64,000 nucleotides of DNA from Palleronia marisminoris (GTDB lineage: Bacteria; Pseudomonadota; Alphaproteobacteria; Rhodobacterales; Rhodobacteraceae), in NCBI RefSeq assembly GCF_900172315.1, contig NZ_FWFV01000001.1, forward strand, positions 558,001-622,000, given 5' to 3'. The notes beneath the pieces are model-generated. The model worked only from the letters and a program-made list of their open reading frames with translations, was not told the origin of the DNA and did not search any database. Of this stretch, positions 27,277 to 35,631 are shown piece after piece (within the stretch, counting starts at the first letter, position 1; every line of letters begins with the position of its first letter). The position numbers and the translations under genes are program-made.

Positions 27277-28071
27277 TCAGCCCTTCAGCAGGCGCATCGC
27301 TTCGGCATGGATCGCCTCGTTCGCGGCGGCGATCACGCGGCCGCCTTCGTGCGCGGGTCCGCCCTGCCAGTCCGTGACGATGCCGCCGGCCGCCTGCACT
27401 ACCGCCATCGGCCCCTGGATGTCGTAAGGTTGAAGCCCCGCCTCGACTACGAGGTCCGCGAGCCCCAGCGCCACCAGCCCGTAGGCATAGCAGTCGAGCC
27501 CGTAGCGCGTCAGCTTGGCGGCGGCGGCCACGCGGCGGAAGGCGGCCCCCTCCTCGGGCGTGCCGACCTCGGGGAAGGTGGTCATGACGATCGCTTCCGA
27601 GAGCGGCCTCGGCCCCCGCGTGGTCAGCCGCCGCTGCCCGCCCGGCCCGTCGAGCGTGGCACCGTGCGGGCCGCCGAAGAACCGTTCGCCGACATGGGGC
27701 TGGTCGATCAGGCCCATGATCGGGCCGTTCTCGTCCGAGACGGCGACCAGAACGCCCCAGGTCGGCGCGCCGGCGATATAAGCGCGCGTGCCGTCGATCG
27801 GGTCGAGCACCCAGGTCAGGCCGCTGGTGCCCGGCTGCACGCCGAACTCTTCGCCGAGGATGGCGTCATCGGGGCGGAGGTCGGCCAGGACGGCGCGCAT
27901 GGCCCGTTCGGCCGCGCGGTCGCCCTCGGTCACGGGATCGAAGCCGGCGCCGTCCTTGTTGTCGGTGTGAGGATCGCTGCGGAAATGCCTCAGCGTCTCG
28001 GGGCGGGCGGCGTTCGCGGCCGCATGAGCGGCCGCGGTCAACGCATCAATGAGTTCGTCGGAATGTATCAC
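27277..28071 (-). CDS. hisN: Histidinol-phosphatase, inositol monophosphatase family
   Basis: A 264-residue Mg2+-dependent phosphatase, cytoplasmic, of the type that serves as histidinol-phosphatase in many alphaproteobacteria lacking the HisB phosphatase domain. The metal site is ILGEEFG near residue 71 and WVLDPIDGTRAYIAG near 87, and the second site is GLDCYAYGLVALGLADLVVE near 190 followed by YDIQGPMAVVQAAGG near 216. The DPIDGTR-x-Y-I-x-G wording is typical of HisN rather than SuhB (compare the SuhB gene at 39260). It precedes the 8-oxoguanine deaminase gene by five bases, an operon without an obvious metabolic link. Confidence 0.88.
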   Translation of the reverse strand: MIHSDELIDALTAAAHAAANAARPETLRHFRSDPHTDNKDGAGFDPVTEGDRAAERAMRAVLADLRPDDAILGEEFGVQPGTSGLTWVLDPIDGTRAYIAGAPTWGVLVAVSDENGPIMGLIDQPHVGERFFGGPHGATLDGPGGQRRLTTRGPRPLSEAIVMTTFPEVGTPEEGAAFRRVAAAAKLTRYGLDCYAYGLVALGLADLVVEAGLQPYDIQGPMAVVQAAGGIVTDWQGGPAHEGGRVIAAANEAIHAEAMRLLKG

Positions 28072-28111
28072 GCCCCATCGGTATAGCGCGGGGCGGCAGG
28101 GTCAACCGGCT

Positions 28112-28474
28112 TCAGGCGACGTCCGAGAGAACGCGCGCCAGATCGAACAGGCGGCGGCGCTGGGTCTCGGGGATCGCGTAGTACGAGCGCACAAGCTCCA
28201 TCGCCTCGCGGTCCGCCATCATGTCGGGCTGGCTCGGCGCCTCTGTCTCGGCATCCTGCTGCAGGCCTTCGAAAAAGAAGGAGACCTGAACGCCCAGTGC
28301 CTCGGCGATATCCCAAAGACGGGACGCGCTGATCCGGTTCATGCCTGTCTCGTACTTCTGGATCTGCTGGAACTTGATGCCGACCCTTTCCGCAAGCTGC
28401 TGCTGCGTCATACCCGTCATCCAGCGGCGCTGGCGAACCCGGGAACCGACATGGACGTCAACTGGGTGTTTCAA
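28112..28474 (-). CDS. XRE family transcriptional regulator
   Basis: A 120-residue DNA-binding protein. Residues about 8-62 form a Cro/C1-type helix-turn-helix (RQRRWMTGMTQQQLAERVG, then QQIQKYETGMNRISASRLW), followed by VSFFFEG and a basic helical tail. Short proteins of this type with the IKFQQIQKYE recognition helix are widespread in Rhodobacteraceae, where several occur per genome; targets are mostly unknown. The upstream 157 bases hold several dyads that could be its own operators. It is 40 bases after hisN on the same strand, so read-through from its promoter into hisN is possible. Confidence 0.88.
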   Translation of the reverse strand: MKHPVDVHVGSRVRQRRWMTGMTQQQLAERVGIKFQQIQKYETGMNRISASRLWDIAEALGVQVSFFFEGLQQDAETEAPSQPDMMADREAMELVRSYYAIPETQRRRLFDLARVLSDVA

Positions 28475-28500
28475 TGCAATGTCTCCTCTTGAACGTCGCT

Positions 28501-28580
28501 TTAATCAACTCAGTTGACCGATCGATCAACCTGCCGTTTCGGACAGGTGCGGGAATACCCGCGCGATAGGTATACCCGAG
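28501..28580. promoter_or_regulatory. Cluster of dyads upstream of the XRE gene
   Basis: TCAACT-C-AGTTGA (28505-28517) is a perfect 6-bp inverted repeat, overlapped by GTTGA-N8-TCAAC (28513-28530) whose centre contains CGATCG. Further up, ATACCCG occurs twice as a direct repeat (28555-28561 and 28572-28578) and GGTATACC is a palindrome. These lie 30-105 bases before the XRE start and are good candidates for self-regulation. Confidence 0.5.
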
Positions 28581-28632
28581 GTTGCATCACCTCTCGGCAA
28601 AGCGACTCCGCACCTCTTCTGCGCGAATGATG

Positions 28633-29520
28633 CTATTCGGCTGCGAGCTGCTGGCTCGCACCGCGGCCGAGGCCCGCATAGCTGTTACGCAACAGGACCC
28701 CCAGCGCGTCCGAGATGTCGGCTTGCAGCGCTCCGGAACGGTATAGGTTGATCTTCTGGTCGGGCAATGGCGGCAATCCGGCGGCCGCGGAAACGGGCGC
28801 GACCCCCTGCGGGAGGGTGTGGTCGAGGATGACGTAGAGCGCGAGATCCGCCATCACCGCCGCCTCGGAGGCCCGGTCCGAGGCCGAATCCACCATGGAC
28901 ACCCAGTCGATTCCCGCCGCGTCGAGGCGCGCGCGCGCAATGGGGCTGAAGATGCAGGTCCGCGTGAAGGCGAAGCGCAGCGGACGCTGGCGCCAGGCGA
29001 CGCCGTTCACCGCCCCCGCCCAGATCAGCGGCAGGACGGCCAGCGTCTCTGCCCCCTCGCCCAGGGTCTCTTCGGTGGTCAGGATCGCGTCGCACTCGCC
29101 CCGCGCGAACATTTCGCGCAGGGTCCGGGTGCCCAGCGACAGAAGGTGCATGCGCATCCGCGGGAATCGCTGGGCGAAAGCCGCCAGCACCGGGGGGATC
29201 GCGGGGTAGAGGATGTCGTGCGGGACGCCCAGCGTGATCTCGCCCTCGTAGACGTCGTCGGTCATGCGCGCGATCGCCTCGTCGTTCAGGGTCAGCATCC
29301 GCCGGGCATAGCTGACCAGCTGCTCGCCCGCCGGCGTCAGGGCGACGCTGCGCGTGGTCCGGTCCAGCAGCCGCGTCCCGAGCGAGTCCTCCAGCCGCTT
29401 CAGCTGCATCGAGACCGCCGATTGCGTCAGGTTCAGGTGACCGGCGGCGCGCGTCACACCGCCGACATCGGCGACGGCGACAAAAGAGCGCAGCGCAGTG
29501 AGGTCGAGATTGCGGGGCAT
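28633..29520 (-). CDS. LysR family transcriptional regulator
   Basis: A 295-residue LysR-type protein with the helix-turn-helix at residues about 4-62 (LDLTALRSFVAVADVGGVTR, then LTQSAVSMQLKRLED) and an effector domain whose first strand is EGEITLGVPHDILYP near residue 92. The QSAVSMQLKRLE recognition helix is the standard form. ATG at 29520 has GAAGG five bases upstream; the frame stays open to 29562 but without conserved sequence. It is divergent from the DUF1127 gene across 118 bases, so that gene is the obvious candidate target. The effector cannot be told. Its last residues are Ala/Gln-rich and vary in this family. Confidence 0.9.
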   Translation of the reverse strand: MPRNLDLTALRSFVAVADVGGVTRAAGHLNLTQSAVSMQLKRLEDSLGTRLLDRTTRSVALTPAGEQLVSYARRMLTLNDEAIARMTDDVYEGEITLGVPHDILYPAIPPVLAAFAQRFPRMRMHLLSLGTRTLREMFARGECDAILTTEETLGEGAETLAVLPLIWAGAVNGVAWRQRPLRFAFTRTCIFSPIARARLDAAGIDWVSMVDSASDRASEAAVMADLALYVILDHTLPQGVAPVSAAAGLPPLPDQKINLYRSGALQADISDALGVLLRNSYAGLGRGASQQLAAE

Positions 29521-29638
29521 ATCAGCCTTCGTGATGGGAGTGCGCAAATCTATTCGTTTCACACGATAACCCCTCTCCAGCTATCCATCAATCATAATGA
29601 TGCCGAAGCAGCTTAACATAACAGAAGGAGAACCGATT

Positions 29639-29851
29639 ATGGCTGCCCTCACGTCACGTGTCGGCCGGTCCCTGGTCCGCAGATCGCGGTACGGAACCGA
29701 TCTGTTGGCCTGGTGGGGATTGTACCTCCAACGGCGGCAGTTGCGCACGCTCGACGACCGCCTGCTGGAGGATATCGGTCGCTCGCGCGCCGAGGCCGAC
29801 GCCGAAGCGGGCCGCCCGGTGTGGGATGCGCCTTCCCACTGGCGGAAATAA
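29639..29851 (+). CDS. DUF1127 small basic protein
   Basis: A 70-residue protein with the DUF1127 core WWGLYLQRRQLRTLDDRLLEDIGRS, here in pieces: WGLYLQRRQL at residues 26-35 and LDDRLLEDIGRSRAEA at 38-53. Proteins of this family bind RNA and have been tied to phosphate, carbon and stress regulation in alphaproteobacteria such as Agrobacterium and Rhodobacter. AAGGAG lies nine bases before ATG 29639. The upstream region, shared with the divergent LysR gene, is AT-rich compared with its surroundings, fitting a regulated promoter. The C terminus VWDAPSHWRK is conserved-looking. Confidence 0.9.
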   Translation: MAALTSRVGRSLVRRSRYGTDLLAWWGLYLQRRQLRTLDDRLLEDIGRSRAEADAEAGRPVWDAPSHWRK

Positions 29852-29957
29852 ATCCGTCGGGCGGAACAACGTCTTGAACGGAAGGCCGTGATTGCCGATA
29901 TTCAAGCATGAGGATCGGAGCCATCCGATCTTGCGGATATGGTTTGGAGGCAACCAC

Positions 29958-30701
29958 ATGGCAGACTACCAGACGATCCGTGCGGGCGCGGGCACGCGCA
30001 CCGCGCAGGTCGACGAGGGACTTCGGTCCCACATGAACAAGGTCTACGGCACGATGTCCGTAGGCATGATCATCACCGCCCTGGCGGCGTGGTCCATCTC
30101 GGGCCTTGCCGTGACCGAGACCGGGGAACTGTCGCAGCTTGGCGTGGCGATCTACGCGTCGCCGCTGAAGTGGCTCATCATGTTCGCGCCGCTGATCATG
30201 GTCTTCGCCTTCGGCGCGGCGATCAACCGTATCTCGGCTGCCGGCGCGCAGATGTTCTTCTACACCTTCGCGGTGCTGATGGGCCTGTCGCTGAGCTCGA
30301 TCTTCCTCGTCTATACGGGCGTCTCGATCGCGCAGACGTTCCTGATCACGGCGATCGCCTTCGCCGGCCTGTCGCTGTACGGCTACACCACGAAGCGCGA
30401 CATCTCGGGCTGGGGGACGTTCCTGATCATGGGCGTGATCGGTCTGATCGTGGCGTCCATCGTCAACATCTTCCTCGGCTCGCCGGCGATCGCCTTCGCG
30501 ATCTCGACGCTGGGCGTCCTGATCTTCGCGGGCCTGACCGCCTACGACACGCAGAAGATCAAGACCGACTACATCCAGCACGCGCAGTCGATGGACCGGG
30601 AGTGGCTGCACAAGTCGGCCATCATGGGGGCGCTGAACCTCTACCTCGACTTCATCAACCTGTTCATGTTCCTGCTCAGCTTCATGGGCAACCGCGAGTA
30701 A
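29958..30701 (+). CDS. Bax inhibitor-1/YccA family membrane protein
   Basis: A 247-residue integral membrane protein with about seven hydrophobic helices from residue 32 on (for example MIITALAAWSISGLAV, WLIMFAPLIMVFAFGA, IAQTFLITAIAFAGLSLYGY and FLIMGVIGLIVASIVNIFL). The C-terminal half has the family mark GLTAYDTQKIK near residue 203, with the aspartate implicated in calcium leak, and ends DFINLFMFLLSFMG. Some bacterial members (YccA) modulate FtsH; others act as pH-sensitive calcium channels. ATG at 29958 follows TTTGGAGG; an upstream in-frame ATG at 29892 is unlikely. A clear terminator follows, so it is a single-gene unit or ends one started at DUF1127. Confidence 0.93.
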   Translation: MADYQTIRAGAGTRTAQVDEGLRSHMNKVYGTMSVGMIITALAAWSISGLAVTETGELSQLGVAIYASPLKWLIMFAPLIMVFAFGAAINRISAAGAQMFFYTFAVLMGLSLSSIFLVYTGVSIAQTFLITAIAFAGLSLYGYTTKRDISGWGTFLIMGVIGLIVASIVNIFLGSPAIAFAISTLGVLIFAGLTAYDTQKIKTDYIQHAQSMDREWLHKSAIMGALNLYLDFINLFMFLLSFMGNRE

Positions 30702-30734
30702 ACCTCGCCGGAATATCGCACAGAACGCCCGTCG

Positions 30735-30758
30735 AAGCCCGCTTCGGCGGGCTTTTTC
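30735..30758 (+). terminator. Rho-independent terminator after the BI-1 gene
   Basis: AGCCCGC-TTCG-GCGGGCT is a perfect 7-bp stem with a stable tetraloop, followed by TTTTT, 34 bases after the stop at 30701. Confidence 0.95.
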
Positions 30759-30860
30759 GTGGGCATTCGCGTCGAATGCTGCGGATAGGGCGGAGCACGC
30801 GCAACGGCTTGTTCAGGAGTGGGGCATAGGGTCGCTGCAGGACGATCGAGGAACCTCAAG

Positions 30861-31952
30861 ATGCAGCATGCGCATGCCTGCACCACACCCGCGCCGGTCG
30901 CGGTGCAGTTGGACGATCTAGGCATCCCCGCCGTCATCCTGGCGCGGGCGGACGACGGCGTCTTCACCGTCTCCCACATGAACTGCGCGTTCCACACCGT
31001 GCTGTCGGAGACCAGCATCGCCGAGGGCAAGCCGCTGTCCGACGTCCTGCCCCTGCCCCTGTCGCGGCGCCTGTCGGCGCAGGCCCAGGCCGCCCGGGCG
31101 TCGGGCGGCGCGGTGACCCGTGATCTGCGACTGCCGGCCTTGGGGCGCGATGCCTGGTGGCGCGTCACACTGCGTCCGTTCGCCCCCGATCACCTGATCG
31201 GCACGGCGGTGAACGTGGCCGACCTGAAGGCCCTGTCGTTCCGCCAGTCAGAAGAGATCGCCCGCCAGACCGAGACGATCTCGCTCACCCGGTCGATGGC
31301 CGGCATCACGGTGCACGACACCCGCACCCCGCTGGCCAACCTAGTTTCGCTTTCCGACATGATGCTCGATGGTCTGCAGGATCGCGACGACGAGAGCCGC
31401 GAACTGGCCGGCGCCTGTGCTGCCGTGGCGCGCAGCGCGCTTCAGGCGGTCGAGACCCTGATGGAGCGGCTCGCCGCGGCCGACCCTCTTGTCACGCGGC
31501 TCGAGGTGGTGCCGTTCGGCGATCTCTGCCGGGACGTCGCGGCGCTGGTCAACCCGTCCCAACGGCTCGAGATCGTCTTCCCCGAGGCGCTGATCAAGGC
31601 GGATATCGTCATCCTCCAGGTCGGGCTGCGCAACCTGCTCGACAACGCGGTACGCTACGCCGATCGCGTGATCGAGGTGTTCCTCGATTCCGGGCCCGAG
31701 GATGATCATGTGTCCTTCGTGGTCGCAGATGATGGCCCCGGTTTCGGCCGGGGGCAGATCCCGTTGTGCGGCGGGAACGCGGGCGCGCGCCCCGATGGGC
31801 GCGGGTTCGGCCTGGGCGCGGTGTCGCGGCTCGTCGGCAGCGTCGGCGGCACTATCACGCCGCTGCCTCCCCGCCTCGGGCGCGGGGCCACGGTGCGGAT
31901 CACCCTGCCCGGGCGGGTCATCTCGGTCGGCGCGGCACGAAGCAGCGCCTGA
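30861..31952 (+). CDS. Orphan sensor histidine kinase with N-terminal PAS-like region
   Basis: A 363-residue cytoplasmic kinase with no membrane segments. Residues about 15-115 form a PAS-like sensor region (IPAVILARADDGVFTVSHMN, then WWRVTLRPFAPD). The H-box is at residue 152 in VHDTRTPLANL, a HisKA-type site; the N-box is NLLDNAVRYAD near 260; G1 is DDGPGFGRG near 292; and the G2 region is GRGFGLGAVSRL near 320. The ATP lid is short. ATG at 30861 has GAGGA eight bases upstream. No response regulator is beside it, and no transporter or sensor partner either, so its signal and output are unknown. It is preceded by the BI-1 terminator and followed by a long non-coding gap. Confidence 0.85.
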   Translation: MQHAHACTTPAPVAVQLDDLGIPAVILARADDGVFTVSHMNCAFHTVLSETSIAEGKPLSDVLPLPLSRRLSAQAQAARASGGAVTRDLRLPALGRDAWWRVTLRPFAPDHLIGTAVNVADLKALSFRQSEEIARQTETISLTRSMAGITVHDTRTPLANLVSLSDMMLDGLQDRDDESRELAGACAAVARSALQAVETLMERLAAADPLVTRLEVVPFGDLCRDVAALVNPSQRLEIVFPEALIKADIVILQVGLRNLLDNAVRYADRVIEVFLDSGPEDDHVSFVVADDGPGFGRGQIPLCGGNAGARPDGRGFGLGAVSRLVGSVGGTITPLPPRLGRGATVRITLPGRVISVGAARSSA

Positions 31953-32419
31953 CGAATCCACACGGCGTCAGGCGCCGCCCGGCGGCGCCTCGGGTCGGCG
32001 CGATGGATCAGACGCTCGATCCTCCGCACCGTACCCCCGTCATGCCCGCAACCGACGATGTCGCCGAGGGCGGAGGGCGGCAGCGTATCCTCGCGCCCTT
32101 GTTCGGCCCCGGGGCGCTCGTCGGTCACGCCATGCGGAACGACCTCTCTGTTGGGGCCCTTCATCCACGCCTGTTTGCGAGCGTCTCGCCAGCGGCAGGT
32201 CTGGACCACGCGAGTCTTGCAATGGTCCTTGTTCGGATTGTCGCCGCCCGCCGTCCGGCCGAAGATCCCAGGAGCATCCGGAGGAACGTCTCGCTCCGCT
32301 CCATCGCGGCCGCATCGCGCAAGCGGGCAAGGACCCACCGGGAAAAGCGTTGCGACCCCCGTGCTACGCCGCTAATTTCCCACGGAAACCGGCGACGCCG
32401 CACATTTCGGAGGCACTCC
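31953..32419. other. 467-base gap without a recognisable gene
   Basis: Only a GC-rich hairpin is seen near its start: AGGCGCCG / CGGCGCCT with a 5-base centre (31970-31990), without a T run, so it may be a factor-dependent stop for the kinase gene. Open frames cross the region on both strands but none looks like a protein family and none has a good ribosome-binding site. The promoter for the MORN gene should lie in the last 150 bases. Confidence 0.5.
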
Positions 32420-33913
32420 ATGCGACACGGGCTGATCGGCGCGCTGATCCTGGCCGCGACCCCTGCCCTGGCGCAGGATGGCGAGGTCGTCACCAAGCAG
32501 TACGAGGATGGCGGCGTCTACGAAGGTACGTTCCAGAACGGGCGCCAGCACGGCGAGGGCACTTATCGCCTGCCGAACGGCTATGAATACACCGGCGAAT
32601 GGGTCGAGGGCGAAATCCGCGGCGAAGGCGTCGCGCGCTTCCCCGACGGCTCGGTCTACGAGGGCGAGTTCCTCTCGGGCAAACCGCACGGCCAGGGCCG
32701 GATCACCTTCCCCGACGGATCGACCTACGAGGGCGACTGGCTGGCCGGCGTGATCGAGGGCGAGGGCGTGGCGACGTACCCCGACGGCTCCCGCTACGAG
32801 GGCAGCTTCCGCAACGCCCAGCGCCACGGTCAGGGTACGCTGACGGCCGAGAGCGGCTACAGCTACGAAGGCGAATGGGTCTATGGCGAGAAATCCGGCC
32901 AGGGCACGATCACCTATGCCGACGGCTCGGTCTATTCGGGCACGCTGGCGGAGGGGCTGCGCGACGGCACGGGACAGCTCGAGACGCCGGACGGGCTGAT
33001 CTACGACGGCGAGTGGGATGCGGGCGAGATCACCGGCGAGGGCACTCTGACGCTCGCGAATGGCGACATCTACACCGGCGATTTCGTCGCCGGCCTACGC
33101 CAGGGCACGGGCCGCGTGGCCTATGCCAATGGCGACGCCTACGAGGGCGACTTCAGCGGCGATCTGCGCGAGGGCACGGGCACCTTCACCCGGACGAGCG
33201 GCTACAGCTACACCGGCGATTGGGTCGCCGGCCGGATCGAAGGCCAGGGCACCGCGACCTATCCCGACGGCGCGGTCTATGCCGGCCAGTTCCGCGACGA
33301 CCTCCCCGAGGGCCAGGGCACGATCACCTATCCAGACGGCACCATCTACGAAGGCGGATGGGAGGACGGCGTGATCTCGGGCGAGGGCACCGCCACCTAC
33401 CCCAACGGCGCGATCTACGAGGGGCAGTTCGTCGACGCCGCACGCTCGGGCCGCGGCACGCTGACCCTGCCCGACGGCACGGTCTACGAAGGCCAGTTCG
33501 AGGCTGGCGAGCGCCAGGGCGAGGGCACCGCGACCTATCCCGACGGCACGGTGTATGAAGGCGAGTTCGCCGACGACCAGCGCCACGGGCAGGGCCGCAT
33601 CACCTTCCCCGACGGAACGAGCTACGAGGGCGAGTTCACCGAGGGCCGGATCGAGGGCGAAGGCGTGGCCACCTACCCGGGCGGCGACGTCTATCGCGGG
33701 CAGTTCGTCGATGGCCGCCGCGAGGGCGAAGGCACGCTGACCTACGCCTCGGGCGAGGAAGAATCCGGCACCTGGGTGGCGGGCGCGCTGACCGCCGAGA
33801 CCGAGGCCGAGCCTGCCGCCGAAGTCGACGCGCCGCCCGCCGACGGGGAAGCCCCCGCGGCGGAAGTCGAAGAACCCGCCGCCGAGGTCGAGGCCCCGAC
33901 CGAAGAGGGCTGA
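32420..33913 (+). CDS. Exported MORN-repeat protein (18 full repeats)
   Basis: A 497-residue protein. [18 protein letters not shown] is a signal peptide, so it should act in the periplasm or outside. From residue 34 to 447 it is an unbroken array of 18 MORN repeats of exactly 23 residues, followed by one degenerate half unit (SGTWVAG). Each unit reads Y-x-G-(D/E/T)-(F/W) then G-x-G and a PDG turn. The tail of about 45 residues is rich in Ala, Glu and Pro and strongly acidic. GGAGG lies six bases before ATG 32420. MORN arrays bind lipids or act as protein scaffolds in eukaryotes; bacterial exported ones are mostly uncharacterised. No neighbour indicates its job; the kinase before it and the oxidoreductase after it are unrelated in sequence. 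Confidence 0.9.
   Translation: MRHGLIGALILAATPALAQDGEVVTKQYEDGGVYEGTFQNGRQHGEGTYRLPNGYEYTGEWVEGEIRGEGVARFPDGSVYEGEFLSGKPHGQGRITFPDGSTYEGDWLAGVIEGEGVATYPDGSRYEGSFRNAQRHGQGTLTAESGYSYEGEWVYGEKSGQGTITYADGSVYSGTLAEGLRDGTGQLETPDGLIYDGEWDAGEITGEGTLTLANGDIYTGDFVAGLRQGTGRVAYANGDAYEGDFSGDLREGTGTFTRTSGYSYTGDWVAGRIEGQGTATYPDGAVYAGQFRDDLPEGQGTITYPDGTIYEGGWEDGVISGEGTATYPNGAIYEGQFVDAARSGRGTLTLPDGTVYEGQFEAGERQGEGTATYPDGTVYEGEFADDQRHGQGRITFPDGTSYEGEFTEGRIEGEGVATYPGGDVYRGQFVDGRREGEGTLTYASGEEESGTWVAGALTAETEAEPAAEVDAPPADGEAPAAEVEEPAAEVEAPTEEG
32519..33760 (+). repeat. 69-bp coding tandem repeat (18 MORN units)
   Basis: Eighteen units of 69 bases in phase with the reading frame, no unit longer or shorter. Aromatic position five is Trp in units 2, 4, 6, 8, 11 and 13 and mostly Phe elsewhere, hinting that two-unit blocks of 138 bases were duplicated. 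Units 3-4 closely match units 16-17, and the SGY(S/E) variant recurs at units 1, 5 and 10. Confidence 0.9.
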
Positions 33914-33966
33914 CCCCTTTCGACCGCCCTGCCCCTGCCCCATATGTTGGGAAAAGGAGCAGTCCC

Positions 33967-34959
33967 ATGCGTTATTCCCTACTTGACCTGTCGCCCGTTG
34001 CCGAAGGCTCCGAAGCGCGCGACGCCATCGCGAACACCGTCGACCTCGCCCGCCACGCCGAGGGCCTCGGCTATCATCGCTTCTGGTTGGCCGAGCATCA
34101 CAACATGCCCGGCATCGCCTCGGCCGCGACCTCTGTGCTGATCGGCCACGTCGCCGGCGCCACGAAGACCATGCGCGTCGGCGCGGGAGGCATCATGCTG
34201 GGCAACCACGCGCCGCTGGCAATCGCCGAACAGTTCGGCACGCTGGAGACCATGTACCCCGGCCGGATCGACCTCGGCCTCGGGCGCGCACCGGGGGGCG
34301 ACATGAACGTGATGCGCGCGCTCTACCGTCCGGGCCGCGACGACTTTCCGAAGGATGTCGCCCTGCTTCAACAGCTCTTCGGCCCCGCGCAGCCCGGCGC
34401 CCCGATCCGCGCCGTGCCCGGCGAGGGAACGAACGTGCCGCTCTATATCCTGGGCTCGTCGCTTTACGGCGCGGGCTTCGCGGCGCAGCAGGGACTGCCC
34501 TACGCCTTCGCCAGCCACTTCGCCCCCGACGCGATGGAGGACGCCCTGCATCTCTACCGCGAGAGCTACCAGCCGTCCGAGGCGCACCCAAAGCCCTACG
34601 CGATCATCGCGATCAACGTCTTCGCCGCCGAAACGCGGGACGAGGCCGTGCGGATGCGGACCTCGATGCAGCAGGCCTTTGCCCGGCTGCGCACCGGCCA
34701 GCCCGGCAAGCTGCCCGCCCCCGTGGATGACATCGAGGCCGAGATCGGCACCCAGATGACGCAAGCCGTGGACCACGCGCTGCGCATCACCGCAACCGGC
34801 ACGAAGTCCGAGGTGGCCGACCGGATCGCCGCCATCGTCGAGCGATATCGCCCCGACGAGGTGATCCTGACCGGCAACATCCACGGCCACGCCGACCGGA
34901 TGCGGTCGTTCGAGATCGCGGCCGAGGCGATGCAGGAGCAGCCAGCCCTCGCGGCCTGA
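33967..34959 (+). CDS. LLM class flavin-dependent oxidoreductase
   Basis: A 330-residue luciferase-like monooxygenase (bacterial luciferase superfamily, alkanal monooxygenase-like group). The start [20 protein letters not shown], the [16 protein letters not shown] strand near residue 40, [20 protein letters not shown] near 73 and [13 protein letters not shown] near 98 are typical of the subgroup that uses reduced FMN supplied by a separate reductase. The C terminus carries a second conserved stretch [17 protein letters not shown]. The substrate is unknown; many such proteins stay uncharacterised. AAAAGGAGC precedes ATG 33967. It is convergent with the SDR genes. Confidence 0.9.
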   Translation: MRYSLLDLSPVAEGSEARDAIANTVDLARHAEGLGYHRFWLAEHHNMPGIASAATSVLIGHVAGATKTMRVGAGGIMLGNHAPLAIAEQFGTLETMYPGRIDLGLGRAPGGDMNVMRALYRPGRDDFPKDVALLQQLFGPAQPGAPIRAVPGEGTNVPLYILGSSLYGAGFAAQQGLPYAFASHFAPDAMEDALHLYRESYQPSEAHPKPYAIIAINVFAAETRDEAVRMRTSMQQAFARLRTGQPGKLPAPVDDIEAEIGTQMTQAVDHALRITATGTKSEVADRIAAIVERYRPDEVILTGNIHGHADRMRSFEIAAEAMQEQPALAA

Positions 34960-34965
34960 GCCGCC

Positions 34966-35631
34966 CTACCAGGGGATCTCGCGCCCGGCGTAGTCGTAGA
35001 AACCGCCCGACTGCGCCGGGGTCAGGGCCTCGATCACGTCGATCAGCTTAGCCGCCGCCGTCTCGGGCGAGACCTTGTCGTGGTCATACCCTTCGGTGAA
35101 CGCGGTCTCGACCGTGCCGGGATGCAGACAGGCGAACACCGCCTGCTTGTGGGTCCGCGACAGCTCCACCGCTGCCCCGTGCAGAAGGCTGTTCAGCGCG
35201 GCCTTCGACGTGCGGTAGGAATACCAGCCGCCCAACCCGTTATCCCCGATCGAGCCCACCCGTGCCGACAAAGCGGCGAAGACAGACCGCTTCTTGCGGG
35301 GGATGTGCGGCTTGAGGTGCTTCAGGACCAGCGCCGGTCCCAGAGCGTTCAGCCGAATCTGCGCGATCAGCTCGTCCGAGCCCAGATCGGCCAGCGACTT
35401 TTCGGGCGCGGCACGGGTCGAGGTCAGCGCCCCGGTGGCCACGAACACCAGGTCGAACGGGTGCTGCAATGCGCCGATCGCCTTCGCAATGCTCGCCTCG
35501 TCCGTCAGGTCCAGGCCGTCCTCGCGTCGCGACAGGCCGGTGACCTCGGAGCCCCGCTGCTCCAGCTCGGCGGCCATCGCCGCCCCGACGCCGCCCGACG
35601 CGCCGATCACCAGCGCCCGGCTACTCGGCAT
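34966..35631 (-). CDS. Short-chain dehydrogenase/reductase (C-factor-like)
   Basis: A 221-residue SDR enzyme. The cofactor motif is ALVIGASGGVGAAMAAELE at residues 6-24 and the active site shows Ser in AALSARVGSIGD near 118 and Y-x-x-x-K in SYRTSKAALNSL near 137. The short length, the GLDLTDEASIAKAI segment and VFACLHPGTVETAF near 168 recall the CsgA/C-factor-like branch, where the role is often unclear. Its ATG lies 11 bases inside the end of the upstream SDR gene, so the two reductases are coupled. Substrate unknown. Confidence 0.87.
   Translation of the reverse strand: MPSSRALVIGASGGVGAAMAAELEQRGSEVTGLSRREDGLDLTDEASIAKAIGALQHPFDLVFVATGALTSTRAAPEKSLADLGSDELIAQIRLNALGPALVLKHLKPHIPRKKRSVFAALSARVGSIGDNGLGGWYSYRTSKAALNSLLHGAAVELSRTHKQAVFACLHPGTVETAFTEGYDHDKVSPETAAAKLIDVIEALTPAQSGGFYDYAGREIPW

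Noticed and set aside
31953-32419. Possible gene remnants in the gap before the MORN gene
   Set aside because: Reading all frames gave no stretch resembling a transposase, toxin or other family; left as non-coding.
32519-33760. Tandem repeat that could be taken for a CRISPR or minisatellite
   Set aside because: Units are 69 bp, diverged, in frame and encode MORN repeats; there are no spacers.
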